Assembly (NCBI GenBank): GCA_018385415.1
Contig: JAHAZA010000092.1
Location: 12,906 to 76,905 of the forward strand
Source: Treponema sp.
GTDB taxonomy: Bacteria > Spirochaetota > Spirochaetia > Treponematales > Treponemataceae
Length of the DNA: 64,000 nucleotides
Direction of reading: 5' to 3'
The translations under genes and the position numbers were made by a program. A model generated the notes under the pieces. The model was not told the DNA's origin, did no database searches, and saw only the letters and a program-made list of their open reading frames with translations. The stretch's first letter is position 1; each line of letters begins with the position of its first letter. Positions 57,072 through 63,904 of the stretch are shown in pieces.

Positions 57072-57713
57072 ATGATCGTAAAAGAAGTAATGCGCACAAA
57101 TGTAATTTGTGCTTCATCGGACACAAAAGCAACAGAAGTAAAAAACATGATGACAGAAAACAATGTTTCAAAGCTTCCTGTTGTTGATAACGGAAAGCTT
57201 GTGGGTATTGTAACAAAAAATGATCTTCTTAAAGCTGAACCATCTTCTGCTACAACTCTTGATATGTTTGAAATCAGTTATCTTCTTTCAAAACTTACAG
57301 TAAAGAAAATTATGAATACTAAAGTAATTTCTGTAGGTCCAAACGAAGTTGTTGAAGAAGCAGCAAGAATTATGGTTGATAATAAAATCAGCTGTCTTCC
57401 TGTTGTTGATGGTGATGCACTTATTGGAATTATTACAAAGAGCGATTTGTTCCATATGTTTACTGAAATGTTTGGAGCAAGAGAAAAAGGTGTTCGTGTA
57501 GTAGCTCTTGTAAATGATGCACCTGGTGTACTTGCAAAAGTTGCAAAAGAAATTTCTGACCTGAATGCTAACATTATCAGTGCTGTTACTACTAAACAGG
57601 GAATTGATAATAAAATTATGCTCACAATCAAAGCAACTGGGCTTGATGAAGCAAAAATGAAATCAATTTTTGAAGATGCTGGTTTTGAAATTCAGGATAT
57701 CAGAGTTAACTAA
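57072..57713 (+). CDS. CBS-pair plus ACT domain protein (AcuB-like)
   Basis: This 213-aa protein has two CBS motifs (MIVKEVMRTNVICASSDTKA and VKKIMNTKVISVGPNEVV, with KLPVVDNGKLVGIVTKNDLL and CLPVVDGDALIGIITKSDLF). An ACT domain covers about residues 140-213 (VRVVALVNDAPGVLAKVAKE). CBS pairs bind adenine nucleotides and ACT domains often bind amino acids. It is the last gene of the liv cluster (AGGAGG overlaps livF's end), which makes it a plausible sensor of branched-chain amino-acid or energy status. No output domain is present. Confidence 0.88.
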   Translation: MIVKEVMRTNVICASSDTKATEVKNMMTENNVSKLPVVDNGKLVGIVTKNDLLKAEPSSATTLDMFEISYLLSKLTVKKIMNTKVISVGPNEVVEEAARIMVDNKISCLPVVDGDALIGIITKSDLFHMFTEMFGAREKGVRVVALVNDAPGVLAKVAKEISDLNANIISAVTTKQGIDNKIMLTIKATGLDEAKMKSIFEDAGFEIQDIRVN

Positions 57714-57729
57714 ATTTCTGATTTAAAAA

Positions 57730-59190
57730 ATGAGTGATTCAACTAAGGCATTGTATGTAAATAAATTTCTCCGCGCTTTTCCTGAAGAATTTACTATTAA
57801 GGAATTTATCAGGTACTTGTCTTATTTGAATTGTAAAATATCTAAAGAGGAGGCCGAAGAAATTATTTTCGGCTCTCCTTATGTATTTGAACTTGATTCT
57901 AATAAGTTTATAACTCGTGCTGGTGCTTTTACCGGCAGGTTTTTTAGTGTTGTCCTTTCACAGGAAGAATATGAAAATAAATGTTTTCTTCCTGGACATC
58001 GCTGTATGCCTTTCGTTGATCAGGAGGTAATGTCATATTCCCTGACATTCCTCTGGAATGGAAATGTCCTTCCTAATAAAGTTGTTGAATATCCAAAAGA
58101 ATTTGCATTGGACCATTTTTCTCTTTATGGAGAAGAATATGAGACTCAATATATCGCAAATGATCCTGGTATGAGTGAATTTGATTTGTCGGCAAATGAT
58201 TTTGAGTTACCGATGAAAGTATCTTTGACAAGTGTTGATCTTACTCCATTGTTCAAACGATATGACATTCAGGCTGGAGACAGACTTTTATTTACAGTCG
58301 AAAACTGGGATGAAGGAATTATAAATGTAACTCCATGTCTTCGTGAAAAAAGTGAAAATCTTGAATTGACAAGTGATGATATTGAGCGGAATAGATGGTA
58401 CAAAAATCTTGAGAAATTTATGTTGGATCTTTGTAAGAAGCTTGGGCCAAGATCGTCAATTGAAGAACAGGTTGCAGATGTATTTTTTGAACACGCTGAT
58501 GAGTTGTGTAATATGCAATGTGGGTCTATGGAGGAATTCCTTAAATATACAAAAGAGATTTCTGTAGAATCCTTTGGTGTTGAAACAAGACTTTGGATTT
58601 CGGGTCAGGTGATTCCGGCAATTGGAATGTGGAATATGGACGAAGATGGCGATGAAATTGGAATGAAGCCTAATCTTATTTACTCAGTCCCTGATTATGT
58701 CCTTGATGAATATATAAAAGATTTTGCATTTCAGAAAAAAAATGACATGCAGGAATTGATGGATTTTGCATATCCTAAAATCTTCTATATTCCAGAAGAT
58801 TATCGTCAACAATTATTATTGAATATCACAAATCGAAATGATATAATTTTGAGCAGTTATAACTGGTTTGCGGATCATCCATTGGGAAATATTCGCCATA
58901 AAGCATTGCTGTTATATACAAAAATCAGCAGTTTGGTTTATGAAATCGACAGAACTGGTGGAAGATTTAACACTTATCCTCAACAGGAACTGGTTATTCT
59001 CTTCCAGTTATATTCACATCTTACGAAGTTAATGGAAACCATGGCGTTTGATCCAAATTCCCTTACAAAGGATACGGATACTATTTCTGTTTCGCTGGAT
59101 GGAATGAATTTTAACTTTGAAGATATTGAAGGTGAATTACGGAAGGCTCTGCTGGTAAGTAAAAAAAGTGAATTTACAGTAATCGATTGA
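57730..59190 (+). CDS. Unknown protein, possible N-terminal winged helix
   Basis: I do not recognise this 486-aa acidic protein. It has no signal peptide or membrane segment. Residues 1-70 (FLRAFPEEFTIKEFIRYLSY and EEAEEIIFGSPYVFELDSNK) look like a small winged-helix domain. The middle is rich in aromatic and acidic residues, and the C-terminal 200 residues look helical. The ATG lacks an obvious ribosome site. It lies 16 bases after the CBS-ACT gene and ahead of the PtsN-like gene, so it may belong to the same regulatory set. Confidence 0.75.
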   Translation: MSDSTKALYVNKFLRAFPEEFTIKEFIRYLSYLNCKISKEEAEEIIFGSPYVFELDSNKFITRAGAFTGRFFSVVLSQEEYENKCFLPGHRCMPFVDQEVMSYSLTFLWNGNVLPNKVVEYPKEFALDHFSLYGEEYETQYIANDPGMSEFDLSANDFELPMKVSLTSVDLTPLFKRYDIQAGDRLLFTVENWDEGIINVTPCLREKSENLELTSDDIERNRWYKNLEKFMLDLCKKLGPRSSIEEQVADVFFEHADELCNMQCGSMEEFLKYTKEISVESFGVETRLWISGQVIPAIGMWNMDEDGDEIGMKPNLIYSVPDYVLDEYIKDFAFQKKNDMQELMDFAYPKIFYIPEDYRQQLLLNITNRNDIILSSYNWFADHPLGNIRHKALLLYTKISSLVYEIDRTGGRFNTYPQQELVILFQLYSHLTKLMETMAFDPNSLTKDTDTISVSLDGMNFNFEDIEGELRKALLVSKKSEFTVID

Positions 59191-59226
59191 TTACTTTTAC
59201 AGTGCATTTTTTAAGAGGTGGAATCT

Positions 59227-59697
59227 ATGGAAAACAAAAATGAAGTAGCCGATCTGCTGAGCAGAGGCGGTGTGTTGTTTGATGTAGAAGGGAACAATAC
59301 ATCGGAGATTTATAGAAATATTTGCGAAAAAATATCGCTCCCAAATGAGGTAACAAAAGAAGGTGTTTATGCAGCACTATGCGATCGTGAACGTGTAATG
59401 AGCACGGCGGTTGGATACGGGATTGCACTTCCTCACTGCAGAGGCACAATTCTTAAAAATAATGAAAGTCAGCAGATATCAGTCTGCTATCTTAAGAATC
59501 CAATTGATATGAGCGCTCCAGACGCAAGACGTGTCTATGTGATGTTTGTTCTTTTGACAGCAAACTCACAAACTCACTTGCAGGTTCTCTCACAGTTAGC
59601 TTCCTTGTTTAAAGATAGCAGTTTTAAGCAGCTGCTTGAAAAGCGTGCTGGTTTAGATGAATTGATTAAAGCTGCAAACGAATTAATAATGAGGTAA
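59227..59697 (+). CDS. PTS EIIA type-2 domain protein, PtsN-like
   Basis: This 156-aa EIIA of the fructose/nitrogen-regulatory class has the phosphorylated histidine in GYGIALPHCRG near residue 65. No EIIB or EIIC is adjacent, so it is more likely a regulatory phosphoacceptor than a sugar transporter component. ATG 59227 with AGGTGG seven bases upstream is preferred to an in-frame GTG at 59218 that overlaps that site. It is six bases from transketolase. Confidence 0.88.
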   Translation: MENKNEVADLLSRGGVLFDVEGNNTSEIYRNICEKISLPNEVTKEGVYAALCDRERVMSTAVGYGIALPHCRGTILKNNESQQISVCYLKNPIDMSAPDARRVYVMFVLLTANSQTHLQVLSQLASLFKDSSFKQLLEKRAGLDELIKAANELIMR

Positions 59698-59702
59698 AAT
59701 TT

Positions 59703-61676
59703 ATGAACGAAAAGGCAATCGCTGCAGTTGCAACAAGTGTCCGCAGTCTTTCAATGGACGCTATTCAGAAAGCAAACTCAGGACACCCTGGACTTCCATT
59801 AGGAGCTGCTGAATTAGCATCTGTACTTTATGGAGAAATCTTAAAACACAATCCTGCTAATTCAAAATGGGAAGACAGAGACCGTTTTGTTCTTTCTGCC
59901 GGACATGGATCAATGCTTTTGTATTCAATTCTCCATCTTTCTGGATACAAAGTAACAATGGATGATATTAAAAACTTCCGCCAGGTTGGATCAGTTTGTT
60001 GTGGTCACCCTGAATATGGAGTTACTGATGGTGTTGAATGTACTGGTGGTCCACTTGGACAGGGCGTTTCAATGGCTGTTGGTATGGCTATGGCTGAACA
60101 GATGCTGGCTGCACGTTTTAACACAGCTAAACACACAATCGTAGACCACTACACATATTCTTTGGTAGGTGAAGGATGTCTTCAGGAAGGTGTTTCTTCA
60201 GAAGCTTGTTCACTTGCAGGAAACCTTAAACTTGGTAAGTTGATCGTATTCTATGATGAAAACAGAATTTCTATCGACGGATCTACAGATATCACATTTA
60301 CAGATGATATCAGAAAACGTTATGAAAGCTATGGCTGGCAGGTTCTTGCTGGAAGCATGTATAACGTAAAAGAAATTGAAAAGCTCGTTAACAAAGCAAA
60401 AGCAAATAAAAAACAGCCAACATTGATTATGCTCAAATCTGTAATCGGAAAGAGCGCTCCAAAAGAAGGTACAGCTGATGTTCATGGAGCTCCACTTGGT
60501 GTTGACGGCGTAAAAGCTGCTAAAGCAAAGCTTGGACTTCCTGTTGATCAGGACTTCTATGTAGTACCAGAAGCTTACGATTACTTTGCTTCAAAGAAAG
60601 CTGAATGGGCAAAAGCAGAAGCTGACTGGAACGAAACATTTGCTGCTTGGGCTAAAGAAAATCCTGAACTTAAAAAACAGTGGGATGCATTCCACTCTGA
60701 TGCTGTAACAGGTGATGTTGCAGATGTTGAATACAAAGTTGGTGATGCTTGTGCAACTCGTGATGCTTCAGGAAAAGCATTGAATGTAATTGCAGCTCGT
60801 TATGGTAACCTTGTTGGTGGTTCTGCTGACCTTATGGGACCAAACAAGACTGCATTCAAAGCATACGATGATGGTACATTCTCACCTGCTAACTACAAAG
60901 GTCGTACAATCGAATACGGTATCCGTGAATTTGCAATGTCTACAGTATGTGCTGGTATATCACTCCATGGTGGCTTGAGACCATTCTGTGCTACATTCTT
61001 AGTATTCGCAGATTATCTGCGTCCATCACTTCGTGTTGTTTCATTGATGAAGCAGCCAGTTATCTACGTATTCACACATGACTCAATCTATGTTGGTGAA
61101 GACGGACCTACACACCAGCCAATCGAAACAATGACTTCATTGCGTGCAATTCCTGGTGTTCAGGCTATTCGCCCAGGTGACCCAGAAGAATCAATGGAAG
61201 CTTGGAAGATTGCTTATGCTTCAAAAGATCACCCAGTTTGTATGGCATTTACTCGTCAGGCTCTTGCAGTTTACGAAAAAGCTGATAAGAACTGGAAACA
61301 GAATATGGCTGAAAAAGGTGCTTATGTTGTACAGGAAGGTTCTGCTAACCCTGATATTACAATCCTTGCTTCTGGTTCAGAAGTTAACATGGCTCTTAAG
61401 GCAGCTAGTCTTACAAGTGGAAAAACAATCCGCGTTGTATCTGTTCCTGATTTGAAGAAATTTGAAGGACTTTCTAAAGCTGATCAGAAAGCAATCATTG
61501 GTGATGCTAAACGCGTTGTTTGTACTGAAGCTGGTATTTCTATGGAATGGCTCCAGTTCACAGACAAAGAAAACTGTTTCTGTATTGACCGCTTTGGTGA
61601 ATCAGGACCAGCTAATAAGGTTGCTGAATATTTAGGCTTTACAGCAGAAAAGCTTGCTGAACTTCTTAATAAGTAA
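59703..61676 (+). CDS. tkt: Transketolase
   Basis: This 657-aa thiamine-diphosphate enzyme links glycolysis and the pentose phosphate pathway. SGHPGLPLG, ECTGGPLGQG, the cofactor motif GEGCLQEGVSSEACSLAGNL with YDENRISIDG, HGGLRPF, and HDSIYVGEDGPTHQPIE are all readable. The cofactor motif has Glu where most transketolases have Asp (GDG). The gene is full length and ends in FTAEKLAELLNK; the same peptide is encoded again 100 bases downstream in different codons. GAGGT precedes the ATG. Confidence 0.96.
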   Translation: MNEKAIAAVATSVRSLSMDAIQKANSGHPGLPLGAAELASVLYGEILKHNPANSKWEDRDRFVLSAGHGSMLLYSILHLSGYKVTMDDIKNFRQVGSVCCGHPEYGVTDGVECTGGPLGQGVSMAVGMAMAEQMLAARFNTAKHTIVDHYTYSLVGEGCLQEGVSSEACSLAGNLKLGKLIVFYDENRISIDGSTDITFTDDIRKRYESYGWQVLAGSMYNVKEIEKLVNKAKANKKQPTLIMLKSVIGKSAPKEGTADVHGAPLGVDGVKAAKAKLGLPVDQDFYVVPEAYDYFASKKAEWAKAEADWNETFAAWAKENPELKKQWDAFHSDAVTGDVADVEYKVGDACATRDASGKALNVIAARYGNLVGGSADLMGPNKTAFKAYDDGTFSPANYKGRTIEYGIREFAMSTVCAGISLHGGLRPFCATFLVFADYLRPSLRVVSLMKQPVIYVFTHDSIYVGEDGPTHQPIETMTSLRAIPGVQAIRPGDPEESMEAWKIAYASKDHPVCMAFTRQALAVYEKADKNWKQNMAEKGAYVVQEGSANPDITILASGSEVNMALKAASLTSGKTIRVVSVPDLKKFEGLSKADQKAIIGDAKRVVCTEAGISMEWLQFTDKENCFCIDRFGESGPANKVAEYLGFTAEKLAELLNK

Positions 61677-61693
61677 AGAACCGTTGTTGTTCG

Positions 61694-61715
61694 CGAGTTT
61701 GCGAAAGCAAACTCG
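61694..61715. repeat. GAAA-capped perfect palindrome after transketolase
   Basis: CGAGTTTGC-GAAA-GCAAACTCG is a nine-bp perfect stem lying between the two transketolase tails, surrounded by related GCGAAGC and AAGCAAAC words. It looks like a small REP-type insert. Confidence 0.65.
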
Positions 61716-61735
61716 TTAGTGAGCGAAGCAAACGT

Positions 61736-61777
61736 AGCTTTACTGCTGAAAAATTGGCAGAATTGCTTAACAAATAA
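61736..61777 (+). pseudogene. Remnant of a second transketolase C-terminus
   Basis: This stretch encodes SFTAEKLAELLNK and a stop in one frame, repeating the last 12 residues of tkt (61638-61676) after a changed first residue. Eight of the 12 matching codons differ, all silently (for example ACT/ACA, TTG/CTT, AAC/AAT). It sits directly before the transketolase terminator. It is too long and exact to be chance, and too diverged at silent sites to be a recent duplication. Confidence 0.75.
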
Positions 61778-61802
61778 TTTTAGAAAATTCCCTGAAATTA
61801 AT

Positions 61803-61834
61803 ACGCCACGGGTTTTACCTGTGGCGTTTTTTTT
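61803..61834 (+). terminator. Terminator of the transketolase unit
   Basis: ACGCCACGGGT (61803-61813) and ACCTGTGGCGT (61817-61827) form an 11-bp stem with one G-U pair, followed by eight T's. Confidence 0.85.
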
Positions 61835-61874
61835 ATCTGTTATGGAACTTTTTCTAAATGCCGATAAATTGATT

Positions 61875-62633
61875 ATGAAAAAATTTTTTTTAGTACTTAC
61901 ATGTATTGCTGTTTTAATGACTTCTGCATTCTGCAATGCTTTGTATAAAACTGGTGTTGTTGCATCTTATTATGCTGAAGATTTTCATGGAAAGAAAACT
62001 TCTAATGGTGAAGTTTTTAACATGTGGGGAATGACTTGTGCGCATAAAATGCTTCCTTTTAATACAATGTTGAAGGTTACAAATCTTAGTAATGGTAAGT
62101 CTGTTGTTGTACGAGTTAATGACAGAGGCCCATTTGTTGCAAATCGAGAAATTGATCTTTCAAAAGGTGCTGCCAGTAAAATTAGCATGATAGGAAGTGG
62201 AACTGCAAAAGTAAAGCTTGAAATTATTTCACTAGGCGTCTATACAAAGGCCAGTGTTGTTACTGCGAAGAAAGCCTGTCTCAGAGCAGGTATTAAATAT
62301 GTACAGATAAAAATTCCTAAAACAGGAAAAGATGCAACTGTTGCTGAAAATTCCAAAGCAATTGAAAAAATCGAATCTATCAAGAAAATAGAAAGAGCAG
62401 AAGGTGCTTTGTGGGACATTCAGGTTGGTGCATTCTCAAAAAGGGAAAATGCATTGAATTTTGCACGAAAGTTAAAATCCACTGGTTTCGAAAATGTAAT
62501 TTTACAGAAGAATGAAACTGTTCTTAGAGTTTCTCTAAAAGCGGTACCTTCTGAAGAAGTGAATGCGGTTGTTGATAAGCTTGTTGAAAAAGGTTATAAC
62601 GATCTGGTTGTCAGACTGAGAAAAAATAATTAA
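61875..62633 (+). CDS. rlpA: Septal ring lytic transglycosylase-like RlpA with SPOR domain
   Basis: This 252-aa exported protein has a signal peptide (MKKFFLVLTCIAVLMTSAFC). The double-psi beta-barrel of RlpA (VASYYAEDFHGKKTSNGEVF, TCAHKMLPF and VVVRVNDRGPF with REIDLSKGAA) carries the family aspartate and histidine. A C-terminal SPOR domain (WDIQVGAFSKRENALNFARK) binds denuded peptidoglycan at division sites. ATG 61875 starts the signal peptide; the frame is open upstream through the tkt remnant but that part is not coding. No ribosome site is visible. Confidence 0.9.
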   Translation: MKKFFLVLTCIAVLMTSAFCNALYKTGVVASYYAEDFHGKKTSNGEVFNMWGMTCAHKMLPFNTMLKVTNLSNGKSVVVRVNDRGPFVANREIDLSKGAASKISMIGSGTAKVKLEIISLGVYTKASVVTAKKACLRAGIKYVQIKIPKTGKDATVAENSKAIEKIESIKKIERAEGALWDIQVGAFSKRENALNFARKLKSTGFENVILQKNETVLRVSLKAVPSEEVNAVVDKLVEKGYNDLVVRLRKNN

Positions 62634-62656
62634 GCGACAAAAGTGGTTTGATATAC

Positions 62657-62706
62657 AAAAAGGGAGCGACCCTGTACCGGCGTGTACAAGGTCGTTCCCT
62701 TTTTTT
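62657..62706. terminator. Bidirectional terminator between rlpA and hsp20
   Basis: AAAAAGGGAGCGACCCTGTAC (62657-62677, 21 bases, two mismatches) pairs with its near-complement at 62684-62704 around a six-base loop, with A and T runs at either end. Confidence 0.85.
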
Positions 62707-62734
62707 CTAGAAGGAGTATGTTTGGTTGTTTATG

Positions 62735-63178
62735 TTATGCTGTGATTGCAATTTTTTTAGGAGCTTCAAGTTCCTTGCGTGGAACAACGATGTGGAGGAC
62801 TCCATTTTTGAAGCTTGCCGCAATCTGTTCTGCATTGATGTCTTCTGGCAAAGTGAAACGGCGAGCAAACTTTGAAGTTCTGCGTTCTTTGAGAAGCCAT
62901 TTTGTTGCAGGCTCTGCAGGTTTTTCTTTGGTTTCTGTTTTTTCTTTATCTGTGGTTTCTTTTGTAACTTCCTTTACAGAAGAAATTGTCAAAACATTGC
63001 GGTCGAGTTCGATGTTGATATCCTTTTCTGTTTTACCTGGTAAATCCATTTCGATTGTGTAAGCCTCTTTTGTTTCTGAGATGTCAACTGAAGGTGAAAT
63101 TGTGGATGTTGTGTAGTAGTCATCATTCTGCATCTGTTCATCCATAGCCTGGAAAAGTGTGTTAAAAAGTTCGTTCAT
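62735..63178 (-). CDS. Small heat-shock protein Hsp20
   Basis: This 147-aa alpha-crystallin-type holdase starts MNELFNTLFQAMDEQMQ. The alpha-crystallin domain includes YTIEMDLPGKTEKDINIELD and FTLPEDINAEQIAASFKNGVL, ending in a C-terminal IxI-like segment (KKIAITA). A charged insert of about 30 Lys/Glu/Thr residues lies between beta strands. ATG 63178 with GAGGAG is chosen; 11 extra codons upstream fall in a 5'-UTR hairpin. A sigma-54-type promoter lies 80 bases upstream. Confidence 0.93.
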   Translation of the reverse strand: MNELFNTLFQAMDEQMQNDDYYTTSTISPSVDISETKEAYTIEMDLPGKTEKDINIELDRNVLTISSVKEVTKETTDKEKTETKEKPAEPATKWLLKERRTSKFARRFTLPEDINAEQIAASFKNGVLHIVVPRKELEAPKKIAITA

Positions 63179-63187
63179 ATTTGTCTC

Positions 63188-63211
63188 CTCGAAAGATTTC
63201 TGATCTTTCAT
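63188..63211 (-). promoter_or_regulatory. 5'-UTR hairpin of hsp20
   Basis: On the minus strand GAAAGAT and ATCTTTC pair around a five-base loop immediately before the GAGGAG ribosome site. It might modulate translation with temperature, though the ribosome site itself is not inside the stem. Confidence 0.4.
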
Positions 63212-63258
63212 ATTTTATGTAGTTTTATTAAGGCTTTCTGCCTTACACTTACATATAT

Positions 63259-63275
63259 AGCAATTAGTGTGCCAA
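63259..63275 (-). promoter_or_regulatory. Consensus sigma-54 (-24/-12) promoter of hsp20
   Basis: On the minus strand the sequence reads TTGGCAC-N5-TTGCT, matching the RpoN consensus TGGCAC-N5-TTGCW at every conserved base. The predicted start is about 12 bases downstream, near 63247, giving a 5'-UTR of about 70 nt. No competing sigma-70 promoter with good hexamers is visible for this gene. Confidence 0.75.
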
Positions 63276-63276
63276 G

Positions 63277-63558
63277 TTTTTAAAAATGGATGAAAATTAA
63301 AGGTTATTCTTAAATTTTATAGCAGTTTATGTGGAATTTTGAGGAAAAAGCAGTTTTAATTTGGTGAAAAAAATAAATTTGTAGCAATATGACATTATAT
63401 AATGAGTAAAAATGACACAATCGATTTAACAGAAGCTAAAAATATGAGTAAAAAGGAGTAGTTTTATTTAATTTTACATGTTTTTTGCGTAGTATAGGGG
63501 TATAAAGAAAGTAGAGAAGAAAAAATGGAAAAGAATTTTAATTATGGTATTTAGTCTA
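63277..63558. other. AT-rich gene-free stretch upstream of hsp20
   Basis: I see no gene here. It is AT-rich and could hold an activator site for the sigma-54 promoter, but no convincing palindrome stands out. A 19-codon frame at 63402 is not supported. Confidence 0.5.
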
Positions 63559-63587
63559 TTGACATAAGTTTTAGAATTCTATATATT
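63559..63587 (+). promoter_or_regulatory. Promoter of tRNA-Gln
   Basis: TTGACA (63559-63564), a 17-bp spacer and TATATT (63582-63587), identical in hexamers and spacing to the tRNA-Thr promoter at 20304. Confidence 0.85.
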
Positions 63588-63599
63588 AATAATACACAT

Positions 63600-63670
63600 T
63601 CCCCGATTGTGTAATGGTAGCACTTCAGATTCTGGTTCTGACTGTGGGGGTTCGAATCCTCCTTGGGGAA
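63600..63670 (+). tRNA. tRNA-Gln (anticodon CTG)
   Basis: Acceptor TCCCCGA pairs with TTGGGGA. The D arm is GTGT/GCAC, the anticodon stem TCAGA/TCTGA holds loop TTCTGGT, and the T arm is GGGGG/CCTCC around TTCGAAT. CCA is not encoded. Confidence 0.93.
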
Positions 63671-63672
63671 CT

Positions 63673-63703
63673 AAAAGGTTGCTAATCAGCAACCTTTTTT
63701 TTT
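63673..63703 (+). terminator. Terminator after tRNA-Gln
   Basis: AAAAGGTTGCT (63673-63683) and AGCAACCTTTT (63688-63698) with loop AATC, followed by more T's. Confidence 0.9.
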
Positions 63704-63739
63704 AACCTGTAGTTTTTTCAGTTGCAGGATTCCTTCAAT

Positions 63740-63811
63740 GGTCCCTTCGTCTATCGGCTAGGACGTGACCCTCTCAAGGTCGAAAGACGGGTTCGACTCC
63801 CGTAGGGACCG
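63740..63811 (+). tRNA. tRNA-Glu (anticodon CTC)
   Basis: Acceptor GGTCCCT pairs with AGGGACC. The anticodon stem TGACC/GGTCG holds loop CTCTCAA, and the T arm ACGGG/CCCGT encloses TTCGACT. Discriminator G; CCA is not encoded. It has no clear promoter of its own after the preceding terminator. Confidence 0.94.
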
Positions 63812-63832
63812 AAAATTTCCAAAAAATCATAT

Positions 63833-63861
63833 TTGCACTTACACGAAATTTGAATTATAAT
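63833..63861 (+). promoter_or_regulatory. Strong promoter reading into the tandem repeat
   Basis: TTGCAC (63833-63838), a 17-bp spacer and perfect TATAAT (63856-63861) predict a start near 63868. A second -35 TTGACA lies at 63876-63881, with a poor -10 (TAGCGT, 63899-63904) directly before the repeat. Confidence 0.65.
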
Positions 63862-63904
63862 ACTCAATTATGTTATTGACACAAAAATCGGAAAAGAGTA
63901 GCGT

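Noticed and set aside
61719..61874. Extended N-terminus for RlpA running through the tkt remnant and terminator
   Set aside because: It would precede a clean signal peptide, read through the terminator hairpin, and use a frame different from the tkt tail. The ATG at 61875 is the sensible start.
63188..63211. hsp20 5'-UTR palindrome as a CIRCE (HrcA) operator
   Set aside because: It does not match TTAGCACTC-N9-GAGTGCTAA in sequence or spacing.
63402..63461. 19-codon frame between hsp20 and tRNA-Gln
   Set aside because: No ribosome site; the sequence is AT-rich and a frame of this size is expected by chance.
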